From: CAG-791 sp002449595 | GTDB taxonomy: Bacteria > Bacillota > Clostridia > Lachnospirales > Lachnospiraceae | Length of the DNA: 10,455 nucleotides | Assembly (NCBI GenBank): GCA_946539855.1 | Contig: CAMNHV010000057.1 | Coordinates: 1 to 10,455 of the forward strand | Reading direction: 5' to 3' | Part shown: one piece after another, positions 1 to 6,255 of the stretch | Layout: each line of letters starts with the position of its first letter | How positions within the stretch are numbered: position 1 is the stretch's first letter | Program-made: the position numbers and the translations under genes | Notes under the pieces: generated by a model | The model's database searches: none | Told to the model about the DNA's origin: nothing | The model's input: only the letters and a program-made list of their open reading frames with translations

Positions 1-33
1 TGTCTGAAAATAATAAAAATTTTAAGAAAAGTA

Positions 34-62
34 TTGACAACTAACCGGGCTGATCCTATAAT
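34..62 (+). promoter_or_regulatory. Perfect consensus sigma-A promoter for the left-end RNA candidate
   Basis: A -35 box TTGACA (34-39) and a -10 box TATAAT (57-62) are separated by exactly 17 bp, a perfect match to the housekeeping sigma-A consensus. The 33 bp upstream are A/T runs that could act as an UP element. Transcription would begin near 68-70. No convincing coding frame follows for about 400 nt, so the promoter appears to serve a non-coding transcript or a very long leader. Perfect promoters of this kind are typical of stable-RNA genes; that last step is inference. Confidence 0.85.
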
Positions 63-68
63 TACATT

Positions 69-377
69 AACAAAGAAAACAAAGAAAGGTGACGAGAAGA
101 TCACCAATCCTACAGAAAGGAAGGTACGGACCAACAAAAACATAAAGGTTCCACAGTTCCATAATCTGATAAGAATTTAAAAACTGAATAGAGCATATAA
201 AAGTATTCGAGTACACATAATAGGCGATGAATACCGGAATATCGAAGGAGATATAGGAAAAGGACATCGCAGTACAATCAGTACAAACAAGATGGAAAGA
301 GTACAGAATATCGGAGGTAAGGCCCTTGGACAATTCACAGTAAGGTGGGTATCGACGGAATGATCGATACCCACCTT
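69..377 (+). ncRNA. Candidate structured non-coding RNA, family not recognised
   Basis: This gene-free, A-rich stretch lies between a perfect sigma-A promoter and a perfect 14-bp hairpin. Local helices are visible: GGTGA/TCACC (88-92/101-105); GGACC with GGTTCC around one bulge (128-132/147-152); CAGTT/AACTG (154-158/182-186); GCGATG/CATCGC (224-229/265-270), which encloses ATATC/GATAT (239-243/250-254); and the terminal hairpin 342-377. AGTACA occurs four times (210, 271, 280, 300), and GAATATCGRAGG twice (237-248, 306-317). The plus strand has no ribosome site followed by a start codon with a usable frame. I see no hallmark of RNase P RNA, tmRNA, SRP RNA, tRNA or rRNA. A 6S-like or other clostridial structured RNA is possible but not shown. 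Both ends are inferred. Confidence 0.45.
342..377 (+). terminator. Perfect 14-bp hairpin, possible terminator or 3' end of the RNA candidate
   Basis: AAGGTGGGTATCGA (342-355) is exactly complementary to TCGATACCCACCTT (364-377), with an 8-nt loop CGGAATGA. Only three T residues (376-378) overlap or follow the stem, so it is not a textbook intrinsic terminator. It could instead be a processing signal, a stable RNA end, or a DNA inverted repeat bound by a regulator. It lies about 25 bp upstream of the promoter at 403-411, which makes a boundary role reasonable. Confidence 0.45.
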
Positions 378-402
378 TGATGTCTGCAGAATTACACTGC
401 CG

Positions 403-411
403 TGATATAAT
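403..411 (+). promoter_or_regulatory. Extended -10 promoter for the small membrane-protein gene
   Basis: TGATATAAT (403-411) is an extended -10 element (TG, one base, then perfect TATAAT). The -35 position at 17-bp spacing reads TCTGCA (383-388), a poor match, as is common when the extended -10 compensates. Transcription would start near 417-418, leaving a leader of about 55 nt before the gene at 472. The same 11-mer GTGATATAATG occurs on the other strand in front of the activase gene. Confidence 0.65.
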
Positions 412-424
412 GGTCAGACAAAGC

Positions 425-443
425 CGCCGCGGATAGAGCGGCG
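425..443 (+). other. GC-rich hairpin in the leader of the small membrane-protein gene
   Basis: CGCCGC (425-430) pairs with GCGGCG (438-443) around a 7-nt loop. It sits a few bases into the predicted transcript and about 20 nt upstream of the ribosome site at 462-467. There is no T-run after it, so it is not an obvious terminator. It may stabilise the 5' end; its function is unknown. Confidence 0.4.
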
Positions 444-471
444 ACAGTTTCAAAAAGTATTAAGGAGCGAT

Positions 472-738
472 ATGCAGGATTACGGATACGAACCGGAGAG
501 GAATTACGCTCCCGGGGAAGAATATGAACCGGAGAGAGGATACGGTCCGCGAAGAGGGTACAGGCCGGAGCCGGAATACGCAGCCGCGCGGGAAGCCGAC
601 GAGGAGAGGCGCCTGGCGCGCAGAAAGCGCAGAAAAAAGGACCAGCTTGTCTCCACGCTGATCCTTGTGCTCTTCAGTGCCGCGGCAGCGGCTGCCATTT
701 TCTTCGCGATCCGGGCTGTGATGCTCCTCAGGATGTAG
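472..738 (+). CDS. Small single-pass membrane protein, unknown function
   Basis: The product is 88 residues and I do not recognise its family. Residues 1-40 are hydrophilic and rich in Tyr, Pro, Glu, Arg and Gly, with loose repeats of a Y-x-P-E-R type (YEPER at 6-10 and 18-22). Residues 42-58 are strongly basic (RRLARRKRRKKDQ), followed by one hydrophobic helix at about 59-85 and almost no tail. By the positive-inside rule the N-terminus should face the cytoplasm, giving a tail-anchored type of topology. The start is supported by AAGGAG (462-467), 4 nt before the ATG, and an extended -10 promoter upstream. It is convergent with the activase gene and probably monocistronic. The N-terminal half might bind proteins or lipid head groups; this is speculation. 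Confidence 0.65.
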   Translation: MQDYGYEPERNYAPGEEYEPERGYGPRRGYRPEPEYAAAREADEERRLARRKRRKKDQLVSTLILVLFSAAAAAAIFFAIRAVMLLRM

Positions 739-763
739 CCTTGGAATCTGCTTCACGAAGGCT
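737..763. terminator. Weak stem-loop between convergent genes
   Basis: AGCCTT (737-742) pairs with AAGGCT (758-763) around a 15-nt loop, starting in the stop codon of the small membrane-protein gene. A second weak helix follows (GCGGTTT/AAACTGC, about 774-792, with one G-U pair). Neither is followed by a T-run on either strand. They lie where transcripts of the two convergent genes should end, so they may act as a poor bidirectional terminator. Confidence 0.25.
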
Positions 764-793
764 GCTTAAGATAGCGGTTTCGGGAAAACTGCC

Positions 794-875
794 GTCCGCC
801 GGCTCTCACGATGCCGCATCCATGTCCTCCGTCCGCCGGTCATCATGACGCCGCATCCATGGCCTCGTCCGCCGG
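794..875. repeat. 37-bp imperfect tandem repeat across the 3' end of the activase gene
   Basis: GTCCGCCGG occurs at 794, 831 and 867, and GCCGCATCCATG at 813 and 850, giving a period of 36-37 bp. The rightmost copy encodes the end of the activase (residues PADEAMDAA on the minus strand), while the left copies lie beyond its stop codon at 843-845. Because 37 is not a multiple of three, the duplication shifts the reading frame and may have changed the original C-terminus. This is consistent with replication slippage. Confidence 0.8.
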
Positions 876-3800
876 CTCCGCGGCTTCCTTCTCCTTCAGA
901 AGCGCCTTCTGCGCGGTGGAGAGCATGAGCTTGATCCGGTTGAGCTGGTTGACCTCGCTCGCGCCGGGATCGTAGTCCACGGCGGCGATGTTGGCGCCGG
1001 GATACAGGCGCCGCAGCTGCTTGATGACGCCCTTGCCGACCACGTGGTTCGGCAGGCAGCCGAACGGCTGGATGCAGACGATGTTGTTCACCCCGCCTTT
1101 GATCAGTTCCACCATTTCTCCGGTGAGGAACCATCCTTCGCCGGTCTCGTTCCCGATCGACACGATCGGCTTCGCATATTCTACAAGGTCATAGATGCTC
1201 GCAGGTGCCTCAAAGTGCCTGCTTTTTTCATATTCCATATAAACAGGCTTCAGGAACGTCTCGATCGCCCAGATCGCAAACGTGCAGAGTCTCGCCGCCT
1301 TTTTGCTGGTGCCGAGGTGGTCCGCCTTGTAGATCTGGTTGTAGAAGCAGTAGAGCATGAAGCCCATCAGGTCGGGCACGTTCGCCTCCGCGCCTTCCGC
1401 CTCGAGCAGGTCGACCAGGTGGTTGTTCGCCGCGGGGGCGTACTTGACCAGGATCTCGCCGACGATGCCGACGCGCGGCTTGCGCTCCTCATGGATCGGG
1501 ATCTGGTCAAACTCGCGGATCATCTGGCGGCACATCCGGTGGACCTTCGGAAGATTGGCGCCCTTTGTCTTTTTCAGGAAGTCGGTGCACCTTGCGAGCC
1601 ACTTCTGGTGGAGCGCCTCCACGCTTCCGGGGACGATCTCATAAGGACGCATGCGGTAGACGCAGCGCATGAATACGTCGCCGAAGACGACGGCGTAGGC
1701 GAGGCGGAGCAGCATCGTGACGCTCACCTTGAAGCCGGGGTTGTCCTCGAGGCCCGACAGGTTCGCAGAGATTACAGGAATCTGCTCCATGCCGGCCTTG
1801 CGCAGCGCACGGCGGATGAAGCCGATATAGTTTGACGCGCGGCAGCCGCCGCCGGTCTGGGACATGACGATGGCAGTCCGGTTCAGGTCATACTCGCCCG
1901 ACTCCAGGGCCTCCATGATCTGCCCGACGACGAACAGGGACGGATAGCAGGCGTCGTTGTTGACGTATTTCAGGCCGTAGTCGACGGCTTTGCGGTTGTC
2001 ATTCGAGAGGATGACGAGCCGGTATCCGATCGAGCGCATCGCGGGTTCGATGAGGTCGAAGTGGATCGGGGACATCTGCGGGCAGAGGATCGTGTAATCC
2101 TTCCGCATCTCCTCCGTGAACGGGACCTTCTGAATATTTGTCGGCTCGATCGTTCTCTCAAGCTTTTTGCTGTCCCTGATGCGCAGGGCAGCGATCAGCG
2201 AGCGGACGCGGATCCGCGCCGCACCGAGGTTGTTGACCTCGTCGATCTTCAGGCAGGTGTAGATCTTGCCGGAGCCGGCGAGGATGTCGCTGACCTGGTC
2301 GGTCGTGACGGCGTCCAGCCCGCAGCCGAAAGAGTTCAGCTGAATGAGGTCCAGATCGTCCCGACCGCGCACGAAGCTCGCCGCGGCGTAGAGGCGGGAG
2401 TGGTACATCCACTGGTCCAGCACGATGATCGGCCGCTCGGGCGCGCCGAGGTGCGAGATGCCGTCTTCCGTGAGCACGGCAATGCCGTAGGAAGTGATCA
2501 TCTCCGGGATGCCGTGGTTGATCTCCGGGTCGATGTGATAGGGACGGCCCGCCAGCACGATGCCCTTCATGTGGTGTTCTTCGATGTAGGAGAGGACGCG
2601 CTCGCCTTCCTTCCGGATGTCCGCGCGGACCGCTTCCTGCTCATTCCATGCGATCGCGGTGGCACGGATGACTTCCTGCTCCGGCAGCTCCGTGAACTCC
2701 TGCACGAGGATCTTCGATGCGGTCTGCATGTCCGTGAAGGCCATGAAAGGGTTGCGGAACGGGATCTTCCCCTCGCTGACTTCTTCTACGTTGTTGCGGA
2801 TGTTCTCGGAGTAGGAGGTGACGATCGGGCAGTTGTAATGGTTGTCCGCGCCGTCAAACTCTTTTCTCTCATAGAAAAGCGCAGGGTAGAAGATGAAGTC
2901 GACCTTCTGCTTCACGAGCCACGCGACGTGGCCGTGGCTGATCTTCGCGGGGTAGCACTCCGATTCGCTCGGGATCGACTCGATGCCCATCTCGTACGTC
3001 TTGTGCGTCGAGGGAGGAGAGAGGATCACGCGGAATCCGAGTTCCGTGAAGAAGGTGTACCAGAACGGATAGTTCTCGTACATGTTCAGGACGCGCGGGA
3101 TGCCGACCGTGCCGCGCGGCGCCTTGTCCTTCGGCAGCGGCTTGTAGCTGAAGAGCCGCTTCGTCTTGTACTTGTACATGTTGGGGATGCCGCTGTCCGT
3201 GATCTCCTTGCCGAGGCCGCGCTCGCAGCGGTTGCCGGAGATGAACTCCCGGCCGCCCGTGAAGCGGTTCACCGTCAGGCGGCAGTTGTTCGTGCACCTT
3301 CCGCAGTTGCGAAGGGACGTCGTGAACTCGAGGTTCTCGATCTCATCGAAGGAGAGCATGGAGGACTTGCCGGATCCGCTGTAGCGCTCCCGCGCGATCA
3401 GGGCCGCGCCGAACGCGCCCATGATGCCCGCGATGTCAGGGCGGATGACTTCGCTGCCCGCCGTCTTCTCGAAGCTGCGCAGCACCGCGTCGTTGTAGAA
3501 GGTGCCGCCCTGTACGACGATATTGCGCCCGAGCTCCTGCGCGGACGAGACTTTCATGACTTTGAACAGCGCATTTTTAATAACGGAGTAGGCGAGGCCT
3601 GCGGAGATATCGCTGACGCCGGCGCCTTCCTTCTGCGCCTGCTTGACGCGCGAGTTCATGAACACCGTGCAGCGCGTTCCGAGATCGATCGGATGCTCCG
3701 CGAAAAGCGCCTGTGCCGCAAAATCCTGCACGGACAGCCCGAGGGACTTTGCGAAGGTCTCGAGGAACGAGCCGCAGCCCGAAGAGCACGCCTCGTTGAG

Positions 3801-5123
3801 CATGACGTTGTCCACGGCGCCGTCCTTGATGCGGATGCACTTCATGTCCTGGCCGCCGATATCCACGATGCAGTCGACTGCCGGATCAAAGAACGCGGCA
3901 GCGTAGTAGTGCGCGATCGTCTCGACTTCTCCCTCATCCAGCATCAGGGCGGCTTTCAGGAGCGCCTCCCCGTAGCCGGTGGAGCAGCTGCAGGCGATCT
4001 CGGCATCCTTCGGAATGAGTTTGTGGATCTCGCTGATCGAGCGGATCGCGGTCCGGATGGGGCTGCCGTTGTTATTGCTGTAGAAGGAATAGAGGAGCGT
4101 GCCCTTCTCGTCGATCAGGGCGAGCTTCGTCGTCGTTGACCCGGCGTCGATGCCGAGGAAGCATTTGCCGTGGCACGAGGCCAGATCCCCTTTTCTCACG
4201 CGATGCGCGGCGTGACGCGCCGTGAACGCGGCGTACTCCTCCTGCGAGCGGAAGAGGGGATCCATGCGGTGCACTTCGAACTCCATATGGATCTCGCCGG
4301 CGAGGCGCGTCTCAAGCTCCGCGAGAGAAGAAAAGCTTTCTTCCTTCGCGTTCATGGCTGCTCCTGCCGCCGCGAACAGATGGGAGTTGTCAGGATCGAT
4401 CGTGTGCTCCTCATCCAGTTCAAGCGTCCGGATGAAGGCGGCTTTCAGTTCAGTCAGGAAGTGCAGAGGGCCGCCGAGAAAAGCGACGTGCCCGCGGATC
4501 GGCCTGCCGCAGGCGAGGCCGGAGATGGTCTGGATGACGACCGCCTGGAAGATCGAGACGGCGAGGTCCTCGCGCGTCGCGCCCTCGTTGATCAGTGGCT
4601 GGATGTCCGACTTCGCGAAGACGCCGCAGCGCGCCGCGATCGTGTAGACGGACTTGTAGTTTTTCGCGTACTCGTTGAGTCCCTGTGCGTCGGTCTCCAG
4701 CAGGGAGGCCATCTGGTCGATAAAGGAGCCGGTACCGCCGGCGCAGGTGCCGTTCATGCGCTGCTCGATCGTGCCGTTCTCGAAGTAGATGATCTTCGCG
4801 TCCTCGCCGCCCAGCTCGATCGCGACGTCCGTCTTCGGCGCGAGCTCCTGCAGCGCCGAGGAGACCGCCACGACCTCCTGTTCGAACGGGATGCCGACCG
4901 CGCCCGCGAGCGCGAGGCCGCCGGACCCGGTGATCACGGGGTGGACCGTGACGTCGCCGAGCTGCTCCAGCGCCTCTTTCACGAGGCTGTGCAGCGTGTT
5001 CTTTATATCCGCGTGATGTCTCCGGTAGTCGGAGAACAGTATCTTGTGAGCCGGGTCCAGAACAGCGATCTTCACCGTGGTGGATCCGATATCAATGCCG
5101 AGTGTATAGTCCCTGCTGATCAA
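843..5123 (-). CDS. Giant acyl-CoA dehydratase activase-like protein (two BadF/BadG/HgdC ATPase modules, DUF2229, dehydratase-like C-terminus)
   Basis: Predicted 1426-residue cytoplasmic iron-sulfur protein. HgdC-type activases use ATP to push an electron into 2-hydroxyacyl-CoA dehydratases. Two ASKHA ATPase modules are visible. Module one has DIGSTT (11-16), GTCAGGTGSF with Cys127, and ARC with Cys166; these numbers equal those of the cluster cysteines known in Acidaminococcus HgdC. Module two has DAGSTT (326-331), DIGGQD (421-426), ACSSGCGSF (Cys446, Cys450) and TRC (Cys485). A CX2CX3C motif with a later Cys (607, 610, 614, 633) opens a DUF2229-like part. About 850-1400 resembles dehydratase subunits (GGGCRASN; QPFGCLPNHVVGKG). 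The start chosen is TTG at 5123, because AAAGGAG lies 6 nt upstream and the longer ATG at 5177 lacks a ribosome site and lies only a few bases after the predicted transcription start. No substrate enzyme is adjacent, so the substrate is unknown. It is probably monocistronic. Confidence 0.9.
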   Translation of the reverse strand: MISRDYTLGIDIGSTTVKIAVLDPAHKILFSDYRRHHADIKNTLHSLVKEALEQLGDVTVHPVITGSGGLALAGAVGIPFEQEVVAVSSALQELAPKTDVAIELGGEDAKIIYFENGTIEQRMNGTCAGGTGSFIDQMASLLETDAQGLNEYAKNYKSVYTIAARCGVFAKSDIQPLINEGATREDLAVSIFQAVVIQTISGLACGRPIRGHVAFLGGPLHFLTELKAAFIRTLELDEEHTIDPDNSHLFAAAGAAMNAKEESFSSLAELETRLAGEIHMEFEVHRMDPLFRSQEEYAAFTARHAAHRVRKGDLASCHGKCFLGIDAGSTTTKLALIDEKGTLLYSFYSNNNGSPIRTAIRSISEIHKLIPKDAEIACSCSTGYGEALLKAALMLDEGEVETIAHYYAAAFFDPAVDCIVDIGGQDMKCIRIKDGAVDNVMLNEACSSGCGSFLETFAKSLGLSVQDFAAQALFAEHPIDLGTRCTVFMNSRVKQAQKEGAGVSDISAGLAYSVIKNALFKVMKVSSAQELGRNIVVQGGTFYNDAVLRSFEKTAGSEVIRPDIAGIMGAFGAALIARERYSGSGKSSMLSFDEIENLEFTTSLRNCGRCTNNCRLTVNRFTGGREFISGNRCERGLGKEITDSGIPNMYKYKTKRLFSYKPLPKDKAPRGTVGIPRVLNMYENYPFWYTFFTELGFRVILSPPSTHKTYEMGIESIPSESECYPAKISHGHVAWLVKQKVDFIFYPALFYERKEFDGADNHYNCPIVTSYSENIRNNVEEVSEGKIPFRNPFMAFTDMQTASKILVQEFTELPEQEVIRATAIAWNEQEAVRADIRKEGERVLSYIEEHHMKGIVLAGRPYHIDPEINHGIPEMITSYGIAVLTEDGISHLGAPERPIIVLDQWMYHSRLYAAASFVRGRDDLDLIQLNSFGCGLDAVTTDQVSDILAGSGKIYTCLKIDEVNNLGAARIRVRSLIAALRIRDSKKLERTIEPTNIQKVPFTEEMRKDYTILCPQMSPIHFDLIEPAMRSIGYRLVILSNDNRKAVDYGLKYVNNDACYPSLFVVGQIMEALESGEYDLNRTAIVMSQTGGGCRASNYIGFIRRALRKAGMEQIPVISANLSGLEDNPGFKVSVTMLLRLAYAVVFGDVFMRCVYRMRPYEIVPGSVEALHQKWLARCTDFLKKTKGANLPKVHRMCRQMIREFDQIPIHEERKPRVGIVGEILVKYAPAANNHLVDLLEAEGAEANVPDLMGFMLYCFYNQIYKADHLGTSKKAARLCTFAIWAIETFLKPVYMEYEKSRHFEAPASIYDLVEYAKPIVSIGNETGEGWFLTGEMVELIKGGVNNIVCIQPFGCLPNHVVGKGVIKQLRRLYPGANIAAVDYDPGASEVNQLNRIKLMLSTAQKALLKEKEAAEPADEAMDAAS

Positions 5124-5189
5124 TTCCTTCTCCTTTAAAAAGCGCCGCTGCTTCCGGCAGGTGCGCTGTGATCGCATTCATCGACGGAC

Positions 5190-5198
5190 ATTATATCA
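5190..5198 (-). promoter_or_regulatory. Extended -10 promoter of the activase gene
   Basis: Read on the minus strand, TGATATAAT runs from 5198 to 5190: a perfect TATAAT with the TG extension. The -35 region at 17-bp spacing (5213-5218) reads CGGTGC on that strand, a weak match. Transcription should begin near 5183, giving a leader of about 60 nt to the TTG start with its AAAGGAG at 5130-5136. This placement argues against the upstream in-frame ATG at 5177. Confidence 0.65.
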
Positions 5199-5220
5199 CA
5201 AACGCCCTCGCGGCACCGAA

Positions 5221-5259
5221 TTGTACAAAAGGGCGGAAACAATGTAAACTGATGTACAT
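5221..5259. promoter_or_regulatory. Pair of TGTACA-centred palindromes in the divergent control region
   Basis: TTGTACAA (5221-5228) and ATGTACAT (5252-5259) are perfect 8-bp palindromes sharing the core TGTACA, with centres 31 bp apart (about three helical turns). They lie between the start of the minus-strand activase transcript and the rhomboid-like gene at 5307. The first overlaps a poor -35-like TTGTAC; no good -10 follows (TGTAAA at 5243-5248 is weak). They could be operator half-sites for an unknown regulator, but short palindromes can arise by chance. Confidence 0.3.
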
Positions 5260-5306
5260 GCCGGAGATTCGGCGGAACATTCAGTGACAGTAAAGGAAAT
5301 GAATAT

Positions 5307-6203
5307 ATGAGAGAACTCGAAAGAAAATACGGAAAGTACGCGGTCAAAAACCTGCCGCTCCTTCTGATCATCTGTTACGCGATCGGCTACACGACGTCGT
5401 TCCTCGCGCCGGGGCTGCTCAGCTGGCTCTCGCTTGACCCGCGCGCGATCCTGCACGGGCAGGTGTGGCGGATCGTCACCTGGGTGCTGATCCCGCCGGG
5501 AAGCAGCAACATCTTCTGGATCCTGATCTCCCTCTATTTCTATTACTCGCTCGGCACGACGCTCGAGCGGACCTGGGGGACGTTCCGGTTCAACGTGTAT
5601 ATCTTCTCGGGCTTCCTGTTCACGATCCTGGGATCGTTCCTACTGATCCCCCTGACGCGGCTCATCGTGCCGGAGATCGCGACGATGCCTGCCTCCTATG
5701 CGGAAGCGGCGTTCCGGTCGATGTCCTTTTCCTTCAGCACGTATTACGTCAACATGTCGATCTTCCTCGCGTTCGCCGCGACGTTCCCGGACGTGCAGGT
5801 GCTGCTCATGCTGTTCATCCCGGTAAAGGTGAAATGGCTCGGCATCATCTATGCCGTCATCCTGATGCTGGACCTGTTCCGGGGACCGTATTACCAGAAG
5901 GTCGCGATCGCGGCCTCGCTCCTGAACTTCGTCATCTTCTGGCTCCAGTCGCGCGGGTGGCAGCTGGACCCGAAACAGGCGGCGCGCAGGGCGGCGTTTA
6001 GAAAAGCGACGGGCGGCAGCACCCACATGCGGGGCGGCATGCGCTCCGGCCAGGCATCCGGCGGCCCGGTGCTCCACAGGTGCGCGGTCTGCGGCAGGAC
6101 ACCGCAGGACGATCCGAACCTGGAGTTCCGCTACTGCTCGAAGTGCAACGGCAGCTATGAGTACTGCCAGGATCACCTTTTCACCCACGTACACAAGACC
6201 TGA
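5307..6203 (+). CDS. Rhomboid-like six-helix membrane protein with C-terminal zinc-binding tail, probably not a protease
   Basis: The product is 298 residues. The N-terminal 215 residues form about six membrane helices (14-34, 66-84, 93-114, 146-168, 172-190, 197-213). The stretch with GQVWRIVTW (51-59), LYFYYSLGTTLE (76-87) and GTFRFNVYIFSG (91-102) matches the early part of the rhomboid fold, including the WR motif. The catalytic GxSG serine expected in helix 4 and the histidine of helix 6 are not visible (helix 6 reads VAIAASLLNFVIFWL), so it is likely a pseudoprotease. A basic linker (223-250) leads to a cytoplasmic-type metal site: Cys259, Cys262, Cys277, Cys280, Cys287, His290, His294, His296. 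AAAGGA (5292-5297) supports the ATG. It is the first gene of a probable three-gene operon. The rhomboid assignment is moderate; the zinc ligation is inferred from spacing. Confidence 0.8.
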   Translation: MRELERKYGKYAVKNLPLLLIICYAIGYTTSFLAPGLLSWLSLDPRAILHGQVWRIVTWVLIPPGSSNIFWILISLYFYYSLGTTLERTWGTFRFNVYIFSGFLFTILGSFLLIPLTRLIVPEIATMPASYAEAAFRSMSFSFSTYYVNMSIFLAFAATFPDVQVLLMLFIPVKVKWLGIIYAVILMLDLFRGPYYQKVAIAASLLNFVIFWLQSRGWQLDPKQAARRAAFRKATGGSTHMRGGMRSGQASGGPVLHRCAVCGRTPQDDPNLEFRYCSKCNGSYEYCQDHLFTHVHKT

Positions 6204-6215
6204 GAAAAGGTTCAG

Positions 6216-6234
6216 AGCCCGGCGATCACGGGCT
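6216..6234 (+). other. Intercistronic hairpin between the rhomboid-like and sigma-like genes
   Basis: AGCCCG (6216-6221) pairs with CGGGCT (6229-6234) around a 7-nt loop and is followed by only TTT, then CCCC at 6237-6240. With such a short T-run it may attenuate rather than end transcription, or protect the upstream message. The ribosome site of the next gene (AGAGAGG, 6241-6247) follows directly, so pairing here could also affect access to it. Confidence 0.4.
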
Positions 6235-6255
6235 TTCCCCAGAGAGGCATATCAA

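Noticed and set aside
170..240. Possible rRNA or spacer remnant at the left end
   Set aside because: Only the short AAAACTGAATA piece resembles rRNA spacer sequence; no conserved 16S, 23S, 5S or tRNA segment follows.
210..305. AGTACA repeats as a CRISPR or iteron array
   Set aside because: The units are only 6 bases, irregularly spaced, with no equal-length spacers, no cas gene and no replication gene nearby.
67..453. 128-residue open frame on the minus strand across the left-end region
   Set aside because: It has no ribosome site, no recognisable domain and a composition expected from the complement of an A-rich non-coding tract; it would also run against the perfect plus-strand promoter.
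2061..4139. 692-residue open frame on the plus strand, antisense to the activase gene
   Set aside because: GC-rich genes commonly leave the complementary frame open. The translation is rich in Arg, Asp, Val and Ala without any domain, and the minus-strand frame is clearly the conserved protein.
5175..5177. ATG at 5177 as start of the activase
   Set aside because: It has no Shine-Dalgarno sequence, lies about 6 nt from the predicted transcription start and adds a basic 18-residue extension absent from the known fold; TTG at 5123 with AAAGGAG fits better.
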